The notes below the pieces were generated by a model that made no database searches, was not told the origin of the DNA, and saw nothing but the letters and a program-made list of their open reading frames with translations. A stretch of 34,250 bases of DNA from Firmicutes bacterium HGW-Firmicutes-19 (lineage in GTDB: Bacteria; Bacillota_I; Bacilli_A; Erysipelotrichales; Erysipelotrichaceae): positions 1-34,250 of the forward strand of contig PGZW01000003.1 in assembly GCA_002841515.1 (NCBI GenBank), written 5' to 3'. Both the position numbers and the translations under genes were made by a program. Positions 8,334 to 17,123 of the stretch are shown here, in pieces (positions within the stretch are counted from its first letter, which is position 1; every line of letters starts with the position of its first letter).

Positions 8334-9110
8334 TTATCTGCGCCACCAAGCTTTCTTTATTTCAATATTTGAAAGAGACTGATTGTTCTTTAATTTGTTT
8401 GGATTAATGATGCACAGTTGATCCGCAGTCTTTTGTTCAAATCGACGGGCAATCATCCCATAAACGTCATCCAACCGGCATTCCCGACTTCCCTCACCTT
8501 GATGAGCATCGGATGCCACGATATGAGCCAAGCCTTCACTGACCAACCGCCATGAAATCCTGTCTGCCCGCTCTCCATGGATGCCAAGTAGGCTGGTGCG
8601 GTTGATCTGAAAATGACAACCCCACGACTGCCACTTCCGACACGTATCGACCGCTTGTTTTTCATTGTCAAAATAGCGCTCTGGATGCGCGATTAACAGT
8701 TTGATGCCCATCCGATCGAGTTCGTAAATCGCATCTTGTACGATTCGAGATTCGATGGTTCTGCGCGTAAACTCAATTAACAGCCAATCCGTATCTTGAT
8801 AACACACAAATCTTCGTTCTACGATGGCTTTGATTGCTTCCTCATTGATCCGAAACTCACAGGCAGACTTCAATTCTAAGGGAAGCTCGTGTTCTTCACT
8901 AAGTTTCTTTAAGTCTGATAGCTTTTCTTCAATCTCTTGTTTTGTCGGATCATACATGCCCTCAATGATCTTATGCGGAGTGACAAAAAGCGTCGCAATC
9001 CCTGTGCTATGTGCACAGCGAAGCAACGCCAACGCCTCATCTTTACTTTTGACCCCATCATCAAAATCCCACAAGGCATGACAATGGGTATCGATAAACT
9101 TATTCTTCAT
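8334..9110 (-). CDS. cpsB: PHP-family tyrosine-protein phosphatase (CpsB/YwqE-like)
   Basis: FIDTHCHALWDFDDGVKSKDEALALLRCAHSTGIATLFVTPHKIIEGMY; HPERYF; ASDAHQ; start at M6 (9110) or 9125. Confidence 0.9.
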   Translation of the reverse strand: MKNKFIDTHCHALWDFDDGVKSKDEALALLRCAHSTGIATLFVTPHKIIEGMYDPTKQEIEEKLSDLKKLSEEHELPLELKSACEFRINEEAIKAIVERRFVCYQDTDWLLIEFTRRTIESRIVQDAIYELDRMGIKLLIAHPERYFDNEKQAVDTCRKWQSWGCHFQINRTSLLGIHGERADRISWRLVSEGLAHIVASDAHQGEGSRECRLDDVYGMIARRFEQKTADQLCIINPNKLKNNQSLSNIEIKKAWWRR

Positions 9111-9801
9111 AAAAATTGATTTCACCCAAGACCGGTAAATTCAATACTTTCTCTGCGTCATGACGATTATGGATGGTACGATCCAACATCAACTTCAAAA
9201 AGACGAAACCGACCGACAACATCAAGCCTAGCAAACCGCCAATCGCCGTATTCAACGTCGTATTAGGACCCACCTTCTTGGTATTGACCGTCGCCGCATC
9301 GATGACCCGCAAGTTATCGATGGTCATTGTTTCCACGACTTCCTCAATAAACACACTCACCACCCGGTTGGTCAATCGCGCGGAAAGTTCCGGATCGGTT
9401 GTTACTGCCGACACCCTGATGATCTGTGTATCACCGATCGCCGAAACCGACACGGCCGAGCGGATACTGTCCACATCCAGATTATCCCTGGTAAAATACG
9501 GGACGACCTGATTTAACACCGCATTGCTCTTCGCTAATTGAGTATACGTACCGACCAACCGCTGATTCACATTCAAATCGTTTAAATTCAAATTGCCTTC
9601 TTTAACTTCCGGTTGGATATACACGGTCGACTCACTGCGATATGTGGGCTGAATAAAAAAGCGCGTATACGCAAATGCTACTGTCAGGCCTAATGCCGTC
9701 ATCAAAATAATCAAAAGCGCATGCTTATACAATATGGCCAAAAGCTCGACCAAATCAATCTCAAACTCACGCTCATTTTCCTCAAAATACTTTTCTTCCA
9801 T
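9100..9801 (-). CDS. cpsC: Polysaccharide chain-length determinant/kinase modulator (Wzz; CpsC/YveK-like)
   Basis: MEEKYFEENEREFEIDLVELLAILYKHALLIILMTALGLTVAFAYTRF, C-terminal TM; start revised to 9801 with AGGGGG SD. Confidence 0.88.
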   Translation of the reverse strand: MEEKYFEENEREFEIDLVELLAILYKHALLIILMTALGLTVAFAYTRFFIQPTYRSESTVYIQPEVKEGNLNLNDLNVNQRLVGTYTQLAKSNAVLNQVVPYFTRDNLDVDSIRSAVSVSAIGDTQIIRVSAVTTDPELSARLTNRVVSVFIEEVVETMTIDNLRVIDAATVNTKKVGPNTTLNTAIGGLLGLMLSVGFVFLKLMLDRTIHNRHDAEKVLNLPVLGEINFYEE

Positions 9802-9822
9802 TGCACTACCCCCTACCGAAAC

Positions 9823-9828
9823 ATTATA
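9823..9828 (-). promoter_or_regulatory. Extended -10 promoter for cpsC
   Basis: Minus strand TGGTATAAT (TGnTATAAT) ~22 nt upstream of the cpsC start. Confidence 0.5.
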
Positions 9829-9910
9829 CCAAACAAATTCAAAGATGGAATACTTTAATACAAAAAACGAAAATTCAAACAAACAAACACCTATAAAAAC
9901 TCCTCAACTC

Positions 9911-9939
9911 TTTACAACGATGGTCTTGCTCGCTATAAT
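9911..9939 (+). promoter_or_regulatory. Sigma-A-like promoter for cpsD
   Basis: TTTACA-N17-TATAAT, 27 bp before the ATG at 9966. Confidence 0.75.
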
Positions 9940-9965
9940 TGACCTATGCTAAACAGGGGGAACTC

Positions 9966-10766
9966 ATGGAAAAAATCAACTTAGTCACCTTACGCGAAAA
10001 ACCTAAGAACTCAAATGGCGGATACGTATTCGATCACAGTGAAGCCTACCGTCATTTACGCACCAATATCGAATTTTCCGCATTTAACAGCGACATCAAT
10101 GTGTTGGTGGTCACCTCCGCCAACGCTGCGGAAGGCAAAAGTACTACTTCTGCCAATCTGGCCGTCGTCATGGCTTCTCATCGTCAACGCGTCCTTTTGA
10201 TTGACTGCGATTTACGTATTCCGGATATTCACCGTCTGTTTCACTTATCCAATGTTCACGGACTATCCGATGCTTTGCTTAACTTTAAAACTGAAGGGTT
10301 CAATGTACTGAAATATGTCCAGCAAATCAAGCATCCCAACATTGCTAATGATTTGTACGTCATGCCTTCAGGACCCAATGTCCCCAACCCTGCCGAAATG
10401 TTATCGTCCAAACGCTTTCGAGAGTTCATTGACTTTCTTAAGTTGCGCTTCGATATGATCATCATGGATGGTCCTCCGGTTTTGCCGGTACCCGATGCCA
10501 TTCCGGTCGGATTGGCCGCCGATGGCATGCTTTTCTGTGTGGCGAGTGAGCAAACCAAAAAGGAACATGCCAAAGTCGCCTTGACCCAATGTAAACGGGC
10601 TGGGATCAATGTGATTGGAACCTGCGTTACAATGATCAAAGAAGAACGTAATTCTTACTACAGTTACTATTACAATACCGTACAAAACAAGACACTGGGA
10701 CAACAGTTGAAACAGCGTAAGAAAAAAGTCCGAAAAGAAGATAAAAAGATTAAGCCCAATGTCTGA
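9966..10766 (+). CDS. cpsD: BY-type tyrosine kinase (CpsD/YwqD-like)
   Basis: Walker A SANAAEGKSTTSANLAV, Walker A' VLLIDCDLRIPDIH, MIIMDGPPV; C-terminal tyrosine cluster SYYSYYYN; start 9966 with AGGGGG SD. Confidence 0.92.
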   Translation: MEKINLVTLREKPKNSNGGYVFDHSEAYRHLRTNIEFSAFNSDINVLVVTSANAAEGKSTTSANLAVVMASHRQRVLLIDCDLRIPDIHRLFHLSNVHGLSDALLNFKTEGFNVLKYVQQIKHPNIANDLYVMPSGPNVPNPAEMLSSKRFREFIDFLKLRFDMIIMDGPPVLPVPDAIPVGLAADGMLFCVASEQTKKEHAKVALTQCKRAGINVIGTCVTMIKEERNSYYSYYYNTVQNKTLGQQLKQRKKKVRKEDKKIKPNV

Positions 10767-10831
10767 GAATAAAGTCAATTGTTCATGTGTGACGTTAATC
10801 CAATAGGATATAATACAAAGGAGTGATGGAT

Positions 10832-10987
10832 ATGCAAGATATACTGATTGGTGCTTTGTTTCTGGTTGCCTTTGGCGGATTAATGGTTTTTATCTACCGG
10901 ATTATTGGTGAAGATGCTAATAAAGTTCATGGATGTTGTGCCGGTGGCATGGTTATTGAAGAAGATAAGAAAACGGAAGTTGCTTAG
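10832..10987 (+). CDS. Small single-TM protein, 51 aa, unknown
   Basis: MQDILIGALFLVAFGGLMVFIYRIIGEDANKVHGCCAGGMVIEEDKKTEVA; AAGGAG SD at 10818-10823, TATAAT at 10809; terminator overlaps the stop. Confidence 0.6.
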   Translation: MQDILIGALFLVAFGGLMVFIYRIIGEDANKVHGCCAGGMVIEEDKKTEVA

Positions 10988-11002
10988 CAACCTCCGTTTT
11001 TT
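10970..11002. terminator. Bidirectional intrinsic terminator between convergent genes
   Basis: AAAACGGAAGTTGC-TTA-GCAACCTCCGTTTTTTT. Confidence 0.75.
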
Positions 11003-12525
11003 TAGTATCCAAGGGAACTTAACAGATCCACTAAAAACTCCACGACCCACTCCGGCGCAAAATAGTACTGAGCCGGTGAATTTCCGTCTTCATTGGTTAC
11101 CCCAAAGAGCGACTTGCCGTCAAAAATCGTTCCGAAGATCCGGATGCCATCCATACTTCTCAACAATATCTGCGGCGTCAAACCGACCGGCGGCAAATTC
11201 TCCGCCACGATCCACGAATCAAATGATAGCGAAGCTCTCAGTGCCTCCGCATTTTCTGCACTTATAGCACTCCACTCCTCAACAAACTCATCGGGATCAT
11301 TGGACCAAACACCGGTAAACACCTCATTGAGCGTCACATTCAACAATGCTTCACTCAGTTGAGGATATTTCGATATCGGACGAATCTGCGACAACATATT
11401 CTGCCCGTCCAATATTATGGTCACCGGAGCATAGTAGAACTCTTTGCGAACGACATCATTTTTAACCACAGACACACCGACCAACGAACGACTCTCATCC
11501 CACAGACAAATTGATAATGAGATGCCATCATCCGAAGAGACGATGTAAACCACATCCAACCCTCTTGCCGGCAAATCATGTGCCACGATCCAGTCTTGAA
11601 TGCGCAACAAATTACGCAATTCACTTCCCTGTGACTCACTTAAATCAAACCACTTTCCTTCCCACTCCATCCAGGAATCCCCGATGTAAGCACGGGATAG
11701 ATTGGCATTGATAAACTCAGCCACTTCCACTTCCACCACCGGACTCAACCGGCGCAACACTTCCTCAACTTCACCCAATACACTTATAGGCGCATAAAAC
11801 ACTTTGCGTGCATAGCCGACTTGTGCATTGATTACAGACACCAATGCCTGCTCCCCAAGCACTCCGACACTTAACGACCAGCCCCCGTCACCCCTCAACA
11901 TATAGTAAGACTCAAAGGCATACCCTTCCAAATCCTTCGCTTCACTCCAACGACTCATATCCAACATCGCCCGGATATACAGACTGTCCTCTTGTTTTAA
12001 CTCAAACCACTTATCCTCCATAGCCTCCTGTGAAGGCCCTACATAAGCGCTTGTAAACCACACACTCAATAACTCCTCCGGCAGATCTTTGTTGTCTCCA
12101 ATGACCAAATCCGGCTCAATGCGCGCATTGAATGCTTTTATTAAAGGTATAATATCTGCCGGTGCAAAATAAAACTCCCGGTTACGTGCCGAAGCATCCA
12201 CATAATATACTAAAGCATTCCCCTGATACTCACTGATTGACACCTTAGCACCACTATCGTCATACAAAACGATGATCGACTTTTGCGTTGTCACGGACAA
12301 GTCCTTTTGATAGGACCACTTCGTCATTTGAATGATATTAGTGATTTCGACTCGATCTGACTCAGCTAGCGGTTTCTGACGATCCACGGTCTCCATCATC
12401 CAGCCGCCCACATACACCTTGGTAAATTTCATATTCAAAAGGTCGTTGTCCGGCTTTTTGGCACAACCCGCCAACGACAATGAAACAACAAACAAAACCA
12501 ACAATATCGACAGATATCTTTTCAT
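11002..12525 (-). CDS. Lipoprotein composed of four tandem ~120-aa repeats, unknown function
   Basis: Signal peptide with lipobox LAGC; four aligned units each with (V/A)(Y/F)xG...W..A..L...(F)Y(Y/F)AP (see findings); AAAGGGGG SD. Confidence 0.85.
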   Translation of the reverse strand: MKRYLSILLVLFVVSLSLAGCAKKPDNDLLNMKFTKVYVGGWMMETVDRQKPLAESDRVEITNIIQMTKWSYQKDLSVTTQKSIIVLYDDSGAKVSISEYQGNALVYYVDASARNREFYFAPADIIPLIKAFNARIEPDLVIGDNKDLPEELLSVWFTSAYVGPSQEAMEDKWFELKQEDSLYIRAMLDMSRWSEAKDLEGYAFESYYMLRGDGGWSLSVGVLGEQALVSVINAQVGYARKVFYAPISVLGEVEEVLRRLSPVVEVEVAEFINANLSRAYIGDSWMEWEGKWFDLSESQGSELRNLLRIQDWIVAHDLPARGLDVVYIVSSDDGISLSICLWDESRSLVGVSVVKNDVVRKEFYYAPVTIILDGQNMLSQIRPISKYPQLSEALLNVTLNEVFTGVWSNDPDEFVEEWSAISAENAEALRASLSFDSWIVAENLPPVGLTPQILLRSMDGIRIFGTIFDGKSLFGVTNEDGNSPAQYYFAPEWVVEFLVDLLSSLGY

Positions 12526-12581
12526 ACATCCCCCTTTGCCGTTTCCTAAGCCTATTCTATCATAAACTCAATGACTGAAAC

Positions 12582-12607
12582 AAAAAAACGGAAATGAATT
12601 CCGTTTG
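12582..12607 (-). terminator. Intrinsic terminator after the DUF3048-like gene
   Basis: Minus strand AAACGGAA-TTCA-TTTCCGTTT then T-run. Confidence 0.75.
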
Positions 12608-13639
12608 TTACTCAAATGAAATTTTTACACGATCAGAAACGACTTGAATCCAAGTGTTACCCGGCTGTAACGTTATCTCAGCTCCTTGCCCATCAAAATA
12701 TCGTGTAATCGCTTTTTCATCCGACTTCGACCACGTGCCAACGATATACTTGCCATCGATAAAATACTCTGCTTTGCCCTTCGAAATAAAATCAACCAAA
12801 ACATAATCATATTTCTCAACGGCTGTATGTGGTGCGTGTAATAAAATAATATTGGACACTGAAACCTGCGAATTCGTATATGCATCCATCATAGGCTTCT
12901 CATTAATGTATCTTAGATATTTCATACTTGCTGAATCATAAACATACTTCACTTTATTGATCGAAGAATAATCCAGATGAATCGTCGCTGCGAAAACACT
13001 GGAAGTACTTGGAATATCATCAAACTCGAAACGACGCTCAAAATTCAACTCCGGTATCTTCACTAATGACGCTTTCGCATCGAAGAAAGCATTATGTGGA
13101 GCGTTTCTAGAAGTATCACGGGAGTAATAATCATCATTTAATCCACTGACACCATCAAAACGAACTGGCCACTTTGTATTGCGGATAATGGCATACGCAT
13201 TGCCCAAACCCGTTTCAGCAGCACCATAATGAGCGAATGGTAACATCCACTCTAACTGAATTTTAACAAAAGGTATCCTGGCACTGCGAACCGGTCCAAC
13301 TTTCGACGGAAACTCAGACTGAAAGATAGCTAAGAATCTAGATACTTGCCAACCATCCACAGCAATTTCATATACGATGTCCGCTACACCGATTCCTGAA
13401 TGCGGACGCGCAGCAGCACTGTTTTCAATCATCACAGCCACTGCTTTATATTTAATATTCTCATCAACTTCTGAACCATTAAAAACAGATCGAAATACTA
13501 TTTCATCAACTGGATCCTCAGGTTCGATGACAGGATCTTCTATGATAACTTCATCATCCGGATCTTTTATGGTCTCTTGCGGTTTGCAACCAGATAGAAA
13601 CAATACTAACAAAATCATTAAAATGAATATCTTCTTCAT
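12608..13639 (-). CDS. DUF3048 (YerB-like) lipoprotein
   Basis: MKKIFILMILLVLFLSGCKPQE lipobox; AVMIENSAAARPHSGIGVADIVYEIAVDGWQVSRFLAIFQSEFPSKVGPVRSAR typical of DUF3048; start revised to 13639 (AAAGGAG SD). Confidence 0.82.
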   Translation of the reverse strand: MKKIFILMILLVLFLSGCKPQETIKDPDDEVIIEDPVIEPEDPVDEIVFRSVFNGSEVDENIKYKAVAVMIENSAAARPHSGIGVADIVYEIAVDGWQVSRFLAIFQSEFPSKVGPVRSARIPFVKIQLEWMLPFAHYGAAETGLGNAYAIIRNTKWPVRFDGVSGLNDDYYSRDTSRNAPHNAFFDAKASLVKIPELNFERRFEFDDIPSTSSVFAATIHLDYSSINKVKYVYDSASMKYLRYINEKPMMDAYTNSQVSVSNIILLHAPHTAVEKYDYVLVDFISKGKAEYFIDGKYIVGTWSKSDEKAITRYFDGQGAEITLQPGNTWIQVVSDRVKISFE

Positions 13640-13652
13640 TCTTTCTCCTTTA

Positions 13653-15032
13653 TCAGTCCCACAAATCCTTCTGACTTTGCATCGCTGTAATCTGTGAAGC
13701 ATCCACGCCTTCAGATTTTTCATTTTGAAACATAATTTTAATCGTCAACAGAATGATATTGAAATCCTTCCAAATTGAATAGTTCTCTATATAAAACAAA
13801 TCCAACTTCAATTTATCATAAGGGGTCGTATTGTATTGACCGTACACCTGCGCATAACCTGATAAACCCGCCTTTACTTTCAATCGATATGCAAACTCAG
13901 GTATATACTTCTCATATTCAGCAGCAATATCGGGTCTTTCAGGACGCGGCCCGACAATCGACATATCACCGATAAAAATATTCAACAACTGCGGTAGCTC
14001 ATCAATATGCAACCGCCTTAACCACTTACCCACCGGCGTAATCCGTTCATCATCCTTCATCGCCAATCGGGCAATATGATCCTTCTCCGAATCAACCCTC
14101 ATGCTGCGAAACTTATAAATATCAAATTGCTTGCCATTGATTGTCAATCGCTTCTGTGTGTACAGTATGGGACCATTATCAGTCAATTTGATTAAAATAG
14201 CAACAATCAAAAACAGCGGCGATAAAATCAGGATTCCTACCGATGAACCGATGATATCCACAAATCTCTTAATTAATCTCTCCTCAAACCTCAACCCCCG
14301 ATTGTTTGCGAGCAAAAGTGGTGTATCAAACAAGTGAATGTTTTGTGAACCACGAATAATGATGTCCGAAATCTTCGGCGTCATAAACACCCGTTTGGAA
14401 CGTCGATAGCAATACTTCAAAATCCTGTTTCTCTCCCCTGATGAAACATCGGATATAATGATTTCCTTATACTCATCCGTTTTCTTAAGAACAAAATCAA
14501 TGCCCTCGCTTAAATATACGGTTTCTGCAATATCAAATGAATTCGTCCGATAATCCATTTTAAACTTTAAATCAATACTGTTTGGATTACCAACGATCAT
14601 CAACATTTTTCGAGGAGGAAAATAATGTGTATACAATGTTTTGCTAATAAAACTCCAAGTGATAATAAACAAAATCTGAATTGAGGTCATCATGATAAAA
14701 GGACCCCCATTAACAAAATAACGAGCAATCAAGCTGACCTGAGCAAAAATAATGGCATTTACCAATATGATCGCAATGGAATTTGTATAGATTATATCCG
14801 AAGTTCGGACAAAACCTAATCGATTACCACCATACATCTTAATTGCAATATACAGCAAGACCGCATAAATCAGAAACAGCAAATAATTACCATAGTTCCA
14901 AAAAGGATTCGGAATGGTTCTTGCGAAATTTTCATACCAGATATAAACAAATACAAGCGTTTGAAAAACCAACACAATAATAAATTGAAACAGAACCAAC
15001 CCTCGTCTCATGAACTCTTTGAAACCGACCAT
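13653..15032 (-). CDS. Full-length polyprenyl glycosylphosphotransferase (multi-TM plus catalytic domain)
   Basis: N-terminal TM helices; RFVDIIGSSVGILILSPLFLIVAILIKLTDNGPILYTQKRLT...FRSMRVDSEKDH...GPRPERPD...KAGLSGYAQVYGQYNT. Confidence 0.92.
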   Translation of the reverse strand: MVGFKEFMRRGLVLFQFIIVLVFQTLVFVYIWYENFARTIPNPFWNYGNYLLFLIYAVLLYIAIKMYGGNRLGFVRTSDIIYTNSIAIILVNAIIFAQVSLIARYFVNGGPFIMMTSIQILFIITWSFISKTLYTHYFPPRKMLMIVGNPNSIDLKFKMDYRTNSFDIAETVYLSEGIDFVLKKTDEYKEIIISDVSSGERNRILKYCYRRSKRVFMTPKISDIIIRGSQNIHLFDTPLLLANNRGLRFEERLIKRFVDIIGSSVGILILSPLFLIVAILIKLTDNGPILYTQKRLTINGKQFDIYKFRSMRVDSEKDHIARLAMKDDERITPVGKWLRRLHIDELPQLLNIFIGDMSIVGPRPERPDIAAEYEKYIPEFAYRLKVKAGLSGYAQVYGQYNTTPYDKLKLDLFYIENYSIWKDFNIILLTIKIMFQNEKSEGVDASQITAMQSQKDLWD

Positions 15033-15097
15033 TTCAATCCCTCATTTCAAATGCAGTGTAGCAATTAAACAAAATAAAGTCAATATTCGCGAAAAAA

Positions 15098-16111
15098 CTA
15101 ATAATATCTGGTAATCAATCCTGAATCATCTCTCTGCGATTTAGGTGCTTTAAACTGATTAGGATAATTACCAACCGAAATAAACATGATGATGACCTCG
15201 CTTTGAGGAACATTTAAGATTCTCCGGATTTGTTGCTCATTTTCAATTTTTAGATTTGCATTCAATGCACAACCAGCCAAACCGACAAACTCCAAAGAAT
15301 ATAACAAATTCATGGCATAAATACCTCCATCAATATATGCCTGGTTTCTTTCTTCGGGTCCAGAAAATACCTGAGTATCACTGCAAATCATAATCAAACT
15401 TTGAATATTTTGTCCAAAACCATTGAGACCGGCTTGAGCAATCAATACCTTCTTTTGAATGGCTTTGTCATTAATCACATGAATACGCCATGATTGACGA
15501 TTGCATACCGAAGGAGCTAAAACAGAAAGATCAAGAGCTCTTTTAAGCTTATCAAATTCAACTGGTGAATCCTCATAATCACGAACACTGATTCTGGATT
15601 TTGAAAAAACATCAAAAGAAGCATCTCTATTTCTCAACACTTCATCTTTGCTAAAAGTATTCGCCCCACCATATTGTTCATTTATATCAACATTAAAAGA
15701 CGAAAATTTTGAAATTATGTCAGAAATATCAACATCTTTATCTGCATGATACTCAATGTATGTCTTGATGGTTGACAATCCGGTACGATAGCGAATATCA
15801 CTGATATCAAAACCAGCATTCTTATATTCATCGAGCGCAGTAAAAAGAGCCGTTAATGCACGACGACCAAAACCTAGACGAATGTTTGGGTGACTTAATC
15901 CCTTCTCAATGGAATGATAGTAAAACGTAATTCTGGAACGAAGATTTTCCTTTGTTTGTGTTGTTCTAAGTCGAAACCCAGCATTGGAGAAACGCTTGTA
16001 ATCTAAATAATACAATTTCAACAATCGAAAACCATGATAGTAAAATGATTTAATTCTACGTACGATATTCACAATAAAATCGGGTAATATCCTTTTCAAC
16101 AAACTTCTCAT
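15098..16111 (-). CDS. Nitroreductase-family protein with N-terminal extension
   Basis: C-terminal half SRISVRDYEDSPVEFDKLKRALDLSVLAPSVCNRQSWRIHVI...IDGGIYAMNLLYSLEFVGLAGCALN; start revised to ATG 16111 with GAAGGAGG SD. Confidence 0.82.
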   Translation of the reverse strand: MRSLLKRILPDFIVNIVRRIKSFYYHGFRLLKLYYLDYKRFSNAGFRLRTTQTKENLRSRITFYYHSIEKGLSHPNIRLGFGRRALTALFTALDEYKNAGFDISDIRYRTGLSTIKTYIEYHADKDVDISDIISKFSSFNVDINEQYGGANTFSKDEVLRNRDASFDVFSKSRISVRDYEDSPVEFDKLKRALDLSVLAPSVCNRQSWRIHVINDKAIQKKVLIAQAGLNGFGQNIQSLIMICSDTQVFSGPEERNQAYIDGGIYAMNLLYSLEFVGLAGCALNANLKIENEQQIRRILNVPQSEVIIMFISVGNYPNQFKAPKSQRDDSGLITRYY

Positions 16112-16166
16112 ATAGTCCTCCTTCAACGGATAACGTTTATTTACCATACTTAAATTTATGAATTTG

Positions 16167-17123
16167 TTACCTAAATATGCCAGTTATCCAAACTCTTACA
16201 AACTTTTTAACGTCATATCCTGTCAACTTTCCCAGTTTTAGTAACAAAAACAGTTCCTTAAAAGCACTCTTGTAATTACTATGAGAGAGAAACAACATCA
16301 ATCGACGTCTTACATATTTCACCTTGATCATTTGTCGATAATATTCAAAATTTACCGGATTGATATAATCAAGAACTTTAAGCAACAATGACTCATGATT
16401 ACTAAGTTTTGTCAACAACTCAAACTCTGATATTTCTTTTCGAGAGTGACTCCCATGACGCAAATAATAGTCAAACAAGAATTCATCAATAATACCACAC
16501 TTCTTATAATACGCAAACGGTAATAAAATTTGCCAGTTTTGACCCGCTTTATGCTCAATAATTGAACGTGTCGGAAACAATACAAAAAAAGCACAAGATC
16601 GTACCATGTATCCTCCGGGTGCGAAATATACGTTTCGCTCTATAATCAAATCTTCAAAAAGATCATCACTTACTGTTGGATTTCGTTCGAGTGAACCTAC
16701 AACTGTCAATGTTTGCTCGTCTATAATCCTACTTTTACATACAACCATATCGAACTGCTGGTTGGTTTGAAGAAAATTCACCTTTTTGGTAATGTTATCC
16801 GGGTGCAAAACATCGTCAGAATCAGGCCAAGTTAGAAAACTGCCAGAAAAAACCTTTAACCCTTTATTAATAGCTACTGATGGACCTTGATTTTCCTGGA
16901 ACATGTAATGAAATCCATATCCGCGCAATTCGAATTTTGACTCATACGAACGAATGATTTCTTCAGTTTGATCCGTAGATCCGTCATTGATAATGATTAA
17001 CTCAATATTATCATAGGTTTGTGCTAACACTGAGTCTAAGAAGCGACCAAGATAGGATGCTCCGTTATAACAAGGTGAAACAATGCTGACAAGAGGTAAG
17101 TTGACATTGAAATCAGTACTCAT
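16167..17123 (-). CDS. Glycosyltransferase family 2
   Basis: VSIVSPCYNGASYLGRFLDSVLAQTYDNIELIIINDGSTDQTEEII...TWPDSDDVLHPDNI. Confidence 0.92.
   Translation of the reverse strand: MSTDFNVNLPLVSIVSPCYNGASYLGRFLDSVLAQTYDNIELIIINDGSTDQTEEIIRSYESKFELRGYGFHYMFQENQGPSVAINKGLKVFSGSFLTWPDSDDVLHPDNITKKVNFLQTNQQFDMVVCKSRIIDEQTLTVVGSLERNPTVSDDLFEDLIIERNVYFAPGGYMVRSCAFFVLFPTRSIIEHKAGQNWQILLPFAYYKKCGIIDEFLFDYYLRHGSHSRKEISEFELLTKLSNHESLLLKVLDYINPVNFEYYRQMIKVKYVRRRLMLFLSHSNYKSAFKELFLLLKLGKLTGYDVKKFVRVWITGIFR

Noticed and set aside
8114-8407. 97-aa plus-strand ORF
   Set aside because: No SD at its start, runs straight through a strong intrinsic terminator and into the convergent cpsB gene; low-complexity proline/cysteine composition. 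The region is better explained as a structured RNA.
9835-9879. Direct repeat AAATTCAAA (9835-9843 and 9871-9879) in the cpsC/cpsD intergenic region
   Set aside because: Short and AT-rich; probably chance, though it could be an operator pair.
10256-10778. Minus-strand ORFs of 127 and 125 aa over cpsD
   Set aside because: Antisense to a clearly coding kinase gene, no promoter or SD seen.
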